A stretch of 10,510 bases of DNA from Actinomycetota bacterium (lineage in GTDB: Bacteria; Actinomycetota; Acidimicrobiia; Acidimicrobiales; Ilumatobacteraceae): assembly GCA_005789925.1 (NCBI GenBank), contig SXWG01000040.1, positions 1-10,510 on the forward strand, written 5' to 3'. The notes under the pieces were generated by a model. That model made no database searches and was not told the origin of the DNA. It saw only the letters and a list, made by a program, of their open reading frames with translations. A program made the position numbers and the translations under genes. This document shows positions 1 through 6,935 of this stretch, in pieces (position 1 is the first letter of the stretch; the number at the start of each line of letters is the position of its first letter).

Positions 1-521
1 ACTGCGAACTTCGCCGAGCTGTATGCGGAGTGTGGCGTGGTCGGCCCGAGCGATGCCCAAAAGCCATTCACTGAACTCGTGTTCACGATGTGTGCCACGT
101 CGGCTTTGAGAAGCAGCGGCATGAATGCCCGCGTGTTGAAGTAGACGCCGAAGAAACACACTGCAAACGTCTTGTCCCACGACTCGCGATCCTCTTCGTG
201 CACGACACTTCCACCACCACCGATACCGGCATTGTTGAACAACACGTTCACGTGAGGCCTCCACACGGCAACAGCATCGCGGAACGCCAGGACGTCTTGT
301 TCATTGCTCACGTCTGCGACGAATGACATCACCTCTCCCGGCGAACCATCTGCTGCACAGAGGCCCACCGTTTCAGCGAGGTTGTCGCTCAAGACATCGC
401 ACGTCGCAACATCGCAGCCATCGGCGACGAGTAGGCGCACCAATTCACGCCCCATCCCCGTACCCCCACCAGTCACTACTGCGGTACGCCCTGAGAGTCC
501 TTCTTCGAATCGAGCCGTCAT
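1..521 (-). CDS. Short-chain dehydrogenase/reductase (SDR), C-terminus missing
   Basis: This is a classical SDR oxidoreductase that uses a nicotinamide cofactor to oxidise or reduce an alcohol/carbonyl substrate, probably in the cytoplasm. The ATG at 521 starts 173 visible codons before the window edge; the usual family length is about 250-300 residues. Seen directly: the Rossmann glycine motif TGGGTGMG at residues 17-24, an acidic residue D42 after the second beta strand (family knowledge: favours NAD over NADP), a D70-V pair, NNAG at 96-99, a serine pair at 149-150, and the catalytic Y167-xxx-K171. The Ser-to-Tyr distance is about four residues longer than in many SDRs. It lies 45 bases after cfa on the same strand and has its own Shine-Dalgarno, so it is likely the third gene of an operon. 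The substrate cannot be assigned; a lipid-related role is only a guess from cfa. Confidence 0.93.
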   Translation of the reverse strand, partial: MTARFEEGLSGRTAVVTGGGTGMGRELVRLLVADGCDVATCDVLSDNLAETVGLCAADGSPGEVMSFVADVSNEQDVLAFRDAVAVWRPHVNVLFNNAGIGGGGSVVHEEDRESWDKTFAVCFFGVYFNTRAFMPLLLKADVAHIVNTSSVNGFWASLGPTTPHSAYSSAKFA

Positions 522-526
522 CGTGT

Positions 527-533
527 TCCTTCT
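527..533 (-). promoter_or_regulatory. Ribosome binding site of the SDR gene
   Basis: On the minus strand AGAAGGA lies 5 nt before the ATG at 521. It is the only clear Shine-Dalgarno sequence in front of any gene in this window, which fits translation from within a polycistronic mRNA and contrasts with the TANNNT-only starts elsewhere. Confidence 0.75.
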
Positions 534-566
534 CTTGCCGGCCCACACGTGCGGGACATGGGTGAG

Positions 567-1682
567 TCATCGCGGAGCGTCGTAACGCTTCGCTCTCCCT
601 CTCTTACGCATGACAACTTGCCACAACTGAAGCGACCGACTGCGGAAACCCGCCGCAGACGAGAGCAAGTAGTACTCCCACATGCGGCGGAACCGCTCGT
701 TATAGGAGGGAATCTCCTGCCAGGTAGCCGAGATGTTCTTCTTCCATTCGAGCAACGTGAGGTCATAGTCAGGGCCGAAGTTGTGGACATCCTCAATCAC
801 CCAGTTCGGCTCGGCGGCACGGTTGAACTGTGCGAGTGACGGTATGACGCCCCCAGGGAAGATGTACCTGTCATAAAACGCATCGGTGTGTTGCTTCGAA
901 ATCAACGAACCAATCGTGTGATGCAACATCATTCCGCCTGGTGCCAACAACTTGTCACACTTCTCGAAGAAGGTGCGCAAATTCTTCGGGCCCACATGTT
1001 CCATCATTCCCACTGACACGATGCGATCGAATTGACCGGCGAGGTCGCGATAGTCCATCTGCTTGAAATCGACAGGTAAACCTTTACACCGTTGACGAGC
1101 GAGTGAGACCTGATTCTCTGCTGGTGAAATACCCAGTCCCGTCACACCGTAGTTGGTCGCCGCATAATTGAGAAGACCTCCCCACCCTGAGCCGATGTCG
1201 AGCAACGTCATACCTGGCTCCAGTTGCAACTTGCGACAGATGAGGTCGAGCTTGTGTTCCTGCGCTTCATCTAGGCCGTGTGCAGTGCGCCAGTACGCAC
1301 AGGAATACACCATCCGTTTGTCCAACATTCTCTCGTAGAGGTCGTTGCCGATGTCGTAATGGTGTTGAGCATTCTTCTTCGCCTTCGACTGTGTCTGCCG
1401 ATTCATCAGCCATGACCAGGTTGCCATCGCCGCAAGTTTCGGACCGGGTCTCACTGCCGCATCAGCACCACCCACGATGATGCGGGTCAACATCTCGTCG
1501 ATTCGGTCGCTTTCCCACCAACCCTCCATGTACGCCTCGCCGAGTCCGAGTTGGCGTTGTGAAATGACGCGGACCCAGAGACGCTCATCGTGCACGCGCA
1601 AGCTGTGGGGTTCAGCTGAGTTGACCGGAATGTCGCACTGAGCAAGGAGGCTCAGTGCGAATGTCTTCGCCTTGTCTGCCAT
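567..1682 (-). CDS. cfa: Cyclopropane-fatty-acyl-phospholipid synthase
   Basis: This enzyme transfers a methylene group from S-adenosylmethionine to the double bond of unsaturated acyl chains in membrane phospholipids, giving cyclopropane fatty acids. It is 371 residues, close to the 382 of E. coli Cfa, and includes the N-terminal lipid-binding domain (about 1-100) that mycolic-acid-type relatives lack. Seen: YSCAYW at 126-131 (C128), SAM-binding LLDIGSGWGG at 160-169, MMEHVGPKN at 226-234 (E228), HHTIG at 254-258 (H255, I257), FGPDYD at 302-307 (Y306), and FRSRSLQLWQ near the C-terminus. C128, E228, H255, I257 and Y306 correspond to the bicarbonate-site and catalytic residues of E. coli Cfa as I recall them. 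It lies 40 bases after the permease gene and 45 before the SDR on the same strand. The ATG at 1682 has no Shine-Dalgarno. Confidence 0.96.
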   Translation of the reverse strand: MADKAKTFALSLLAQCDIPVNSAEPHSLRVHDERLWVRVISQRQLGLGEAYMEGWWESDRIDEMLTRIIVGGADAAVRPGPKLAAMATWSWLMNRQTQSKAKKNAQHHYDIGNDLYERMLDKRMVYSCAYWRTAHGLDEAQEHKLDLICRKLQLEPGMTLLDIGSGWGGLLNYAATNYGVTGLGISPAENQVSLARQRCKGLPVDFKQMDYRDLAGQFDRIVSVGMMEHVGPKNLRTFFEKCDKLLAPGGMMLHHTIGSLISKQHTDAFYDRYIFPGGVIPSLAQFNRAAEPNWVIEDVHNFGPDYDLTLLEWKKNISATWQEIPSYNERFRRMWEYYLLSSAAGFRSRSLQLWQVVMRKRGRAKRYDAPR

Positions 1683-1683
1683 G

Positions 1684-1701
1684 TCTGCATTTTTTAGCAG
1701 A
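1684..1701 (-). other. Short inverted repeat and A-tract upstream of cfa
   Basis: A 5-bp perfect stem (TCTGC/GCAGA) encloses an eight-base AT-only loop directly before the cfa ATG. On the minus strand the loop reads TAAAAAAT; TAAAAA lies 8 nt before the start and resembles the TANNNT -10 boxes of neighbouring genes except for its last base. It may be a weak internal promoter or simply a small hairpin. Confidence 0.25.
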
Positions 1702-1722
1702 GCGGGAGAGGTGTTCGAACCG

Positions 1723-2619
1723 TCAGGTGTTTGGTGAGCGTTGGGCGACGAACACCCCAGAAATCACAAGCACTGCACCTATCAATTGCACTAGAACGAG
1801 CGACTCGCCACCGAACAAGACGAGCCACGTGAGAGCGAGTATCGGCTCGGTCGACGCCACGACAGCAGCGTGAGCGGGCCCGAGGTGTTTCACGCCCATG
1901 AAGAACGCGGTGATCGACACCACCGTGCTGACGATTGCAAGCGACGTCATTGCCATCACGTACGACGCACCGGAAGGCGCTGTCACGCTGCCATTGGCGA
2001 CAACCAACACCGTCGCAAATGTGAGTGACCCGAGCATGCCCCACGCAGCTGCGACATATCCGTCGCCTACCCGACCACCGCTGTCAACCGCCATGATGCG
2101 CTCGCTGTACAAGATGTAACCGGCATACAGCGCCGCGTTGACCAACGTGAGTGTGACACCCAACATTGAGTTGTCATTCGTCGGATCTAGCACTTCAGGA
2201 ACTGTGAATGTGATTCCGAGAACAGTGAGTCCGACCCCGACCCAGATGTGTGTCGATGTGCGACTGCCAACGATCTTGGCACCAATGGCGACCATGGCCG
2301 GATAGGTGTAAATGATGATGACATACAACGCGCCAGACATGAGATCGAGCCCCGCAAAAGCAAAGTATGCGAGTAGACCGAAAAGCGCACCCATGAGAAA
2401 ACGTGGCTTCCATTCGACATCACGCGGGGAGGCCCCGATCCCGCGTGCACGACGGGCGAACACCACGATCCACGCCACCGGGGTTGCAATGAGGAATCGC
2501 CAGAATATCACATCGATGGGTTCAAGCTGTTTCAGCACGTGTTTGCCGAACACCGTGAACAGCGAATAGGCCGTCGCACTTGTCAACATCCAGGCAATTC
2601 CAACGCGACGACTCGACAC
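1723..2619 (-). CDS. DMT-superfamily permease (EamA family)
   Basis: This is an inner-membrane permease of the drug/metabolite transporter superfamily, which moves small metabolites across the membrane. The 298-residue length and two tandem EamA repeats (about 8-140 and 152-292) with roughly ten hydrophobic helices are typical. Seen: helix 1 around 8-24, the charged WRF turn at 40-42, a YTYP segment at 104-107, and in the second repeat STEPILALTW at 256-265, a conserved EamA helix start. The start is GTG at 2619; the next methionine (residue 11) would fall inside helix 1, so GTG is preferred. A TAGAGT box lies 9 nt upstream. It is the first gene of a probable operon with cfa and the SDR. The transported compound cannot be deduced; a lipid precursor or amino-acid efflux would be guesses. 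Confidence 0.93.
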   Translation of the reverse strand: MSSRRVGIAWMLTSATAYSLFTVFGKHVLKQLEPIDVIFWRFLIATPVAWIVVFARRARGIGASPRDVEWKPRFLMGALFGLLAYFAFAGLDLMSGALYVIIIYTYPAMVAIGAKIVGSRTSTHIWVGVGLTVLGITFTVPEVLDPTNDNSMLGVTLTLVNAALYAGYILYSERIMAVDSGGRVGDGYVAAAWGMLGSLTFATVLVVANGSVTAPSGASYVMAMTSLAIVSTVVSITAFFMGVKHLGPAHAAVVASTEPILALTWLVLFGGESLVLVQLIGAVLVISGVFVAQRSPNT

Positions 2620-2628
2620 CGAGAGACG

Positions 2629-2634
2629 ACTCTA
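2629..2634 (-). promoter_or_regulatory. -10 box of the permease-cfa-SDR operon
   Basis: The minus strand reads TAGAGT with 9 nt before the GTG at 2619 and no Shine-Dalgarno between. The same hexamer precedes the alkyl-sulfatase and TIM-barrel genes. This spacing predicts a leaderless or almost leaderless mRNA. No convincing -35 is visible. Confidence 0.55.
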
Positions 2635-2672
2635 AGCGTTGCACCAACAAAAGAGTCGGATTCCTCGTGACC

Positions 2673-2678
2673 TAGAGT
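2673..2678 (+). promoter_or_regulatory. -10 box of the alkyl-sulfatase gene
   Basis: TAGAGT lies 8 nt before the ATG at 2687, with no Shine-Dalgarno. It supports initiation at 2687 rather than at the upstream in-frame TTG at 2639. A GTTG-T-CAAC palindrome (2677-2685) overlaps its 3' end. Confidence 0.55.
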
Positions 2679-2686
2679 TGTCAACG

Positions 2687-4597
2687 ATGAGTGCTAAAGA
2701 TGCTTTGATTTCGACGGCTCCAAAGCCAGCGACCACACGCACCGTGTCCGCTAATCACTCGGTGTCAGTTCCGCGCGATGATTCAGACTTTGAACGTGCA
2801 CGTCGTGGCCTCGTCGCACGACATCCTGACCCAGCGTTGCGCGATTCGAGAGGCCGCATCGTCTCTGATGCGGGCGCATACGAGTTCCTACGAGCAAATC
2901 CCCCTGCAACTGTCAATCCGAGTCTGTGGCGCCAAGCGCAGCTAAATGCAGAACACGGATTGTTCGAAGTCGTCGACGGTATGTGGCAGGTACGCGGATA
3001 CGACATCTCGAACATCACCTTCATCAAGGGTGCAACAGGTTGGATAGTCATCGACCCGCTCACCCACGAGGTGACTGCTGGAGAGGCGCTTCGACTCGCG
3101 AACGAACATCTCGGTGAACGTCCGGTCGTCGCCGTCATCTACACCCACTCACACGTCGACCACTTCGGTGGCGTGCTCGGTGTGACCAACCAAGAAGACG
3201 TCGATGCCGGCCGGTGCCAGGTCATCGCACCAGAAGGTTTCTTGCGCGAGACGGTCGGGGAAAACATCATCGCTGGGCCAGTCATGGGACGACGAGCCAT
3301 GTACCAGTTCGGGGCCGGGCTGCCAGCCGGTGACCGACAGCACGTCGACTGCGGGCTAGGGAAGATGACTCCGACGGGAGCACCAGGTCTCATCGCGCCG
3401 ACACATGAGATCACACGAACGGGTGAGGAAATGATCGTCGACGGCGTGCGCATCGTGTTTCAACTCACACCCGAGACTGAAGCACCTGCGGAAATGAACT
3501 TCTTCTTCCCCGATTTGAAGTCGTTGTGCATGGCCGAGAATTGCTGCCACACCATGCACAATTTGGTTCCCATTCGCGGTGCCCAGGTTCGAGATGCGCT
3601 GAAATGGTCGAAATACATCAATGAGGTGATTGAGTTGTTCGGCGCCGACGCCGAACTTGTTTTCGCGTCACATCATTGGCCTCGATGGGGTCGCGACGAT
3701 GTACATGACTTTCTCGTGCTGCAACGTGACCTGTACAAGTGGATTCACGACCAGACAATGCGGCAGGCGAACCACGGTCACACAGCTCCTGAGATTGCCG
3801 CAATGCTCGAGCTGCCCGAGGACTTTCTCGCGAGTTCTCACACTCGTGGGTACTACGGCGACCTCGTACACAACGTGAAAGCGGTGTACCAGCGCTACCT
3901 CAGTTGGTATGACGCCAACCCCGCCCACTTGAACCCGCACCCGCCCGTTGAAGCGGCGAAGCGCTACGTGGACTTCATGGGAGGCGGTGATGCGGTGTTG
4001 AAGAAGGCACAAGCAGCTTTTGACGACGGTGACTATCGCTGGGTTGCTGAAGTGGTGAACCACTTGGTGTTCGCCGAGCCGACCAATTCAATTGCACGCG
4101 AATTGCAGGCCGATGCTCTTGAGCAACTCGGCTACCAGACAGAGTCATCGACATTCCGCAACGCCTACCTCACTGGCGCGCACGAGCTCCGTCACGGAGT
4201 GCCCAATCTCGGTGATGCTCGCGCACGTGGTAAGGGAATGATCCGAGCGATGACCATTGAACAGATATTTGACACACTGGGCATTCGACTGATCTCAGAG
4301 AATGTGAAGAATGTGCGAGCGGTCATCAACTGGCACTTCACCGACATCAATGAACGCTGGGTCCTCGAATTGTCACATCACACTCTTCATGCAACCCAAA
4401 ACAAAGTCGTCGACAATGCTGACGTCACTGTCACAATTGCGCGCACGATGATCTTGAGCATCATGAACCAAGAGACCACGTTCATGGATCAAGTGCAAGC
4501 GGGCACCGTCACAATCGATGGTGATGCAGCTGCACTACTGACGGTGTTCGGAAATTTGGATTTGTTTCTTCCAGGGTTCGCGATCGTCGAACCGTGA
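2687..4597 (+). CDS. Alkyl-sulfatase, SdsA1-type metallo-beta-lactamase fold
   Basis: This enzyme hydrolyses sulfate esters of aliphatic alcohols (SDS-like surfactants or natural alkyl sulfates) to alcohol and sulfate, using two zinc ions. The ATG start gives 636 residues, close to Pseudomonas SdsA1 (about 658 with signal peptide). Seen: zinc motif THSHVDHFGG (H154, H156, D158, H159), then E265, E284 (in MAENCCHTMHN) and H329 (in SHHWPRWG), whose order and spacing match the SdsA1 metal ligands as I recall them; RGAQVRDALKW around 297-307, common in the family; a helical dimerisation region (about 360-500); and a C-terminal SCP2-like domain (about 515-636). The N-terminus is hydrophilic with no signal peptide, so the enzyme appears cytoplasmic. 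It is divergent from the permease and convergent with the rhamnosidase. Primary versus secondary alkyl specificity is not readable. An in-frame TTG at 2639 would add 16 residues. Confidence 0.94.
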   Translation: MSAKDALISTAPKPATTRTVSANHSVSVPRDDSDFERARRGLVARHPDPALRDSRGRIVSDAGAYEFLRANPPATVNPSLWRQAQLNAEHGLFEVVDGMWQVRGYDISNITFIKGATGWIVIDPLTHEVTAGEALRLANEHLGERPVVAVIYTHSHVDHFGGVLGVTNQEDVDAGRCQVIAPEGFLRETVGENIIAGPVMGRRAMYQFGAGLPAGDRQHVDCGLGKMTPTGAPGLIAPTHEITRTGEEMIVDGVRIVFQLTPETEAPAEMNFFFPDLKSLCMAENCCHTMHNLVPIRGAQVRDALKWSKYINEVIELFGADAELVFASHHWPRWGRDDVHDFLVLQRDLYKWIHDQTMRQANHGHTAPEIAAMLELPEDFLASSHTRGYYGDLVHNVKAVYQRYLSWYDANPAHLNPHPPVEAAKRYVDFMGGGDAVLKKAQAAFDDGDYRWVAEVVNHLVFAEPTNSIARELQADALEQLGYQTESSTFRNAYLTGAHELRHGVPNLGDARARGKGMIRAMTIEQIFDTLGIRLISENVKNVRAVINWHFTDINERWVLELSHHTLHATQNKVVDNADVTVTIARTMILSIMNQETTFMDQVQAGTVTIDGDAAALLTVFGNLDLFLPGFAIVEP

Positions 4598-4614
4598 CCT
4601 GCGTCTCAGTCACG
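4593..4614. terminator. Possible bidirectional hairpin at convergent gene ends
   Basis: CGTGAC (4593-4598) and GTCACG (4609-4614) form a perfect 6-bp stem with a 10-base loop. The stem and loop take in the stop codons of both convergent genes (4595-4597 and 4606-4608). There is no T-tract on either side, so it is a weak terminator candidate; its position at the 8-base junction is the main argument. Confidence 0.3.
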
Positions 4615-6909
4615 TAGCAACACGTGCGATCCGGCTGATAGGCGCTCTTCACGACCCCACACGCGTGCGACAATCGGCACGGGAGATGTGACGCGTACTT
4701 CCTCGACACGAACATCAACGTCGATCGAACCGTGCGGGCTCGGCACGCTGGCCTTCGCCCATTTGAGATCCCCAAGATGTGGCTGCACAAGCACCGCGTC
4801 GAAACCCGGTGCAGCGGGCATGACACCGACGATGCGTTGCACCATGTCACGTGTCGGGGTGCTTGACCAGCCGTGACAACGAGTGCCGCCGTACCACGTC
4901 TCGCTGAATGAGGTGTCACACCGGTCAATCAACCACTTCCAATCGCGAAGCAACCCCACTAGTCGGTCACCCTCGCCTGCGGTCACCAATGCATCGTGCA
5001 CCACGTACCGAAAGAACGGTTGTGCTCGCACGATCTGCTCATTGACGTTCCACCACGGCGTCGGATGACCGGTGAACAGATACACGCCGCCCAAATCCGT
5101 CTCGGTGCCGGGGTCACTCGGTCCGTCTGACCGTGCAAATGCTGCGTGCACCAATGTCGACTCGTCGCACAACGCCTCGACGAGTCGCGACCAGCGTGAG
5201 CGCGGTGCGAGACCACCGACGATCGCGGCTGCCTGCCCGTGTTGCGACACCATGGGCTGCGGAACACCGTTCTCGATCGTGTCGATGTACACACCACGCT
5301 TGTCGTCCCAGAACTTTTCGAAACCCTGTTTCAACTTCTCGTGGGTTCGTCGTGCCCACGACGCACGGCCACCGTCACCCAACCATTCACTCATTTCTGC
5401 GAACTCGAGAAGTGCACGTCCCCACAAGCCCGCGATGGTGGAGTTGGCACCATCGGAGTACACCGAGCTCCAATCGATGAGCACCCAACCCGGCATGTCG
5501 TTCGGCAATCCGTCATCGTCGCAGTACTGAACGAACCAACACACAACAGCTTCGACCACGTGCATAAGGCGCGACACGCGTTCTTTGTCGCCGGTGTACA
5601 TGTAGACGTTGTGCACCGAGTGCACCCAGTGCAACGCCCAGTCAGGGATGATCGACATGTCTTCGTGCTCGATGTCACCGGCGACAGCCATCGGCAACAT
5701 GCCGTCTGAACGCAAGGATGCCGCAAGCACCGGATGCCACAGCGCCAGCGTCCAATCACTGTTGGTCGTGAGGTCGATCATCTGATGCACGACCGAGTCA
5801 CCAGTCCAGGCTCGTTGTTCGCGCGTCGGACAATCGACGTAAGAGTCAAGTGAGCAGATGGACACCGTGCGTCGTCCCACCGAAAAAATGTCGTTCAACG
5901 AGGTGTCCGAACATTCGAATCCGTGTGTGCCTGTGACTGGATGTAGGCGTTCACGCACCGAGAGACCATGCACCACCACTCCTTCGTCTGCATTCACCTG
6001 TACGCCGTGCACACCGAACAAATTCACCGACTCGATCGTTCGGCGATGGCCGTCGAGTGTGAGCACGAATGCCGAGTCGTAGGCCTCTGTCGTTGGCTCT
6101 CCGTGCGACGACAACTTCTCTGCGCCTGTGAACGTGACGGTGGCGCCAGCTGGCCCTTCCACATCGACCACCAATGTGCCGACCACGATGCGGCGATGCG
6201 CAAAGTTCGACTCACTCGTTCGAGAAAGCTCAACGTGTGTGGGAATCACTTGACTGATCGGGCGTCCGGACAGTGGTCCGACTGGAAAGGTGGGTCCGGT
6301 CTTTCGACCTGACCCACCGAATACTGTGGCGCGACGAAGCCGAACATTCGGCCATGAATCGCCATGTGAGATATCCGTTGACCAATGCTCGGGCAACGAT
6401 CGGGCATCGCAAAACTCGTCACCGCGCTTAAACAGCCCTTCGTTCTGCGAGCAAGACCATCCAGAGAGCAGAGTCCCTTTCCATGTGTCGTCTGCAATGA
6501 GCAACCGACCATCACCTAGCTGCACCTCGCACGCCATTGCTCCGCCGCGCAGGTCACTCGCTTCAGGTAGCGGCATCGACCACGCTGATGCGACAACATC
6601 GACAGTCACCACCATCGCGATGCTGTTGGTTCCAGCTCGAAGGTACGGAGCGATATCTGCGTCTTCCCACACCATGCGTTGGGGGTTGACTCGCACCGGC
6701 CCACAACACACTTCATGTCCGTTCACCCAACAAGTGACACGACCCACCGTTGCAAGTCGCATGGGCGCACGCAAAGGAACCTTGTCAAGGTTGAATGACG
6801 TGTACATCGCCGCGCTGCGGCGGGGCGTCGGGCCATCCCAATCTGTCGAACGCTGTGGCCACACCCATGGCGAAGTCCACCGCACCGGCCACATACGACT
6901 GAAGCTCAC
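4606..6909 (-). CDS. Glycoside hydrolase family 78 alpha-L-rhamnosidase
   Basis: GH78 enzymes release terminal alpha-L-rhamnose from plant or algal glycosides, polysaccharides or glycolipids by an inverting mechanism. The 767 residues are somewhat short for the family. Seen: an N-terminal beta-sandwich (about 1-150, with NGHEVCCGPVRVNP near 63-76 and an APYLRAGTNSIA segment), a second sandwich (about 235-320), an alpha/alpha barrel (about 330-690) and a C-terminal beta domain with SPHGSIDVDV (724-733). The motif DCPTREQRAWTGDS at 359-372 carries D359, E364 and D371 with exactly the spacing of D567, E572 and D579 of Bacillus RhaB, and SETWYGG supplies E670, equivalent to the fourth acidic residue E841. 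No signal peptide is visible, so it is probably intracellular. The GTG start is preceded at 6 nt by TAACCT. It follows the secreted protein gene by 26 bases on the same strand. Exact sugar specificity is inferred. Confidence 0.87.
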   Translation of the reverse strand: MSFSRMWPVRWTSPWVWPQRSTDWDGPTPRRSAAMYTSFNLDKVPLRAPMRLATVGRVTCWVNGHEVCCGPVRVNPQRMVWEDADIAPYLRAGTNSIAMVVTVDVVASAWSMPLPEASDLRGGAMACEVQLGDGRLLIADDTWKGTLLSGWSCSQNEGLFKRGDEFCDARSLPEHWSTDISHGDSWPNVRLRRATVFGGSGRKTGPTFPVGPLSGRPISQVIPTHVELSRTSESNFAHRRIVVGTLVVDVEGPAGATVTFTGAEKLSSHGEPTTEAYDSAFVLTLDGHRRTIESVNLFGVHGVQVNADEGVVVHGLSVRERLHPVTGTHGFECSDTSLNDIFSVGRRTVSICSLDSYVDCPTREQRAWTGDSVVHQMIDLTTNSDWTLALWHPVLAASLRSDGMLPMAVAGDIEHEDMSIIPDWALHWVHSVHNVYMYTGDKERVSRLMHVVEAVVCWFVQYCDDDGLPNDMPGWVLIDWSSVYSDGANSTIAGLWGRALLEFAEMSEWLGDGGRASWARRTHEKLKQGFEKFWDDKRGVYIDTIENGVPQPMVSQHGQAAAIVGGLAPRSRWSRLVEALCDESTLVHAAFARSDGPSDPGTETDLGGVYLFTGHPTPWWNVNEQIVRAQPFFRYVVHDALVTAGEGDRLVGLLRDWKWLIDRCDTSFSETWYGGTRCHGWSSTPTRDMVQRIVGVMPAAPGFDAVLVQPHLGDLKWAKASVPSPHGSIDVDVRVEEVRVTSPVPIVARVWGREERLSAGSHVLLRD

Positions 6910-6915
6910 ACCCCG

Positions 6916-6921
6916 AGGTTA
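6916..6921 (-). promoter_or_regulatory. -10 box of the rhamnosidase gene
   Basis: On the minus strand TAACCT lies 6 nt before the GTG at 6909, the classic leaderless spacing, inside the 26-base gap after the secreted-protein gene. The rhamnosidase could therefore be transcribed on its own as well as by read-through. Confidence 0.45.
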
Positions 6922-6935
6922 GAAGCCCGAGATGA

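Noticed and set aside
542..555. Imperfect palindrome CCCACACGTGCGGG between cfa and the SDR gene
   Set aside because: A 14-base near-palindrome with one mismatched pair and no T-tract; too short and too distant from a promoter to call a terminator or operator.
1713..1722. GGTTCGAAC-like sequence resembling a tRNA T-arm
   Set aside because: Only the short motif is present on the minus strand; no acceptor stem, D-arm or anticodon arm can be folded around it and it sits in a 40-base gap.
2639..2686. TTG-initiated N-terminal extension of the alkyl-sulfatase
   Set aside because: The predicted -10 box lies inside it, and the ATG at 2687 has the same promoter spacing as the other genes in the window.
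4509..4928. Open frame of 139 codons on the minus strand across the convergent junction
   Set aside because: It overlaps the C-termini of two well-supported genes in another frame and has a Cys/Arg/Thr-rich shadow-type composition.
6290..6922. Open frame of 210 codons on the plus strand
   Set aside because: It lies antisense to the rhamnosidase, whose motifs and catalytic residues are intact, and its translation is Arg/Ser/Pro-rich low-information sequence typical of a shadow frame.
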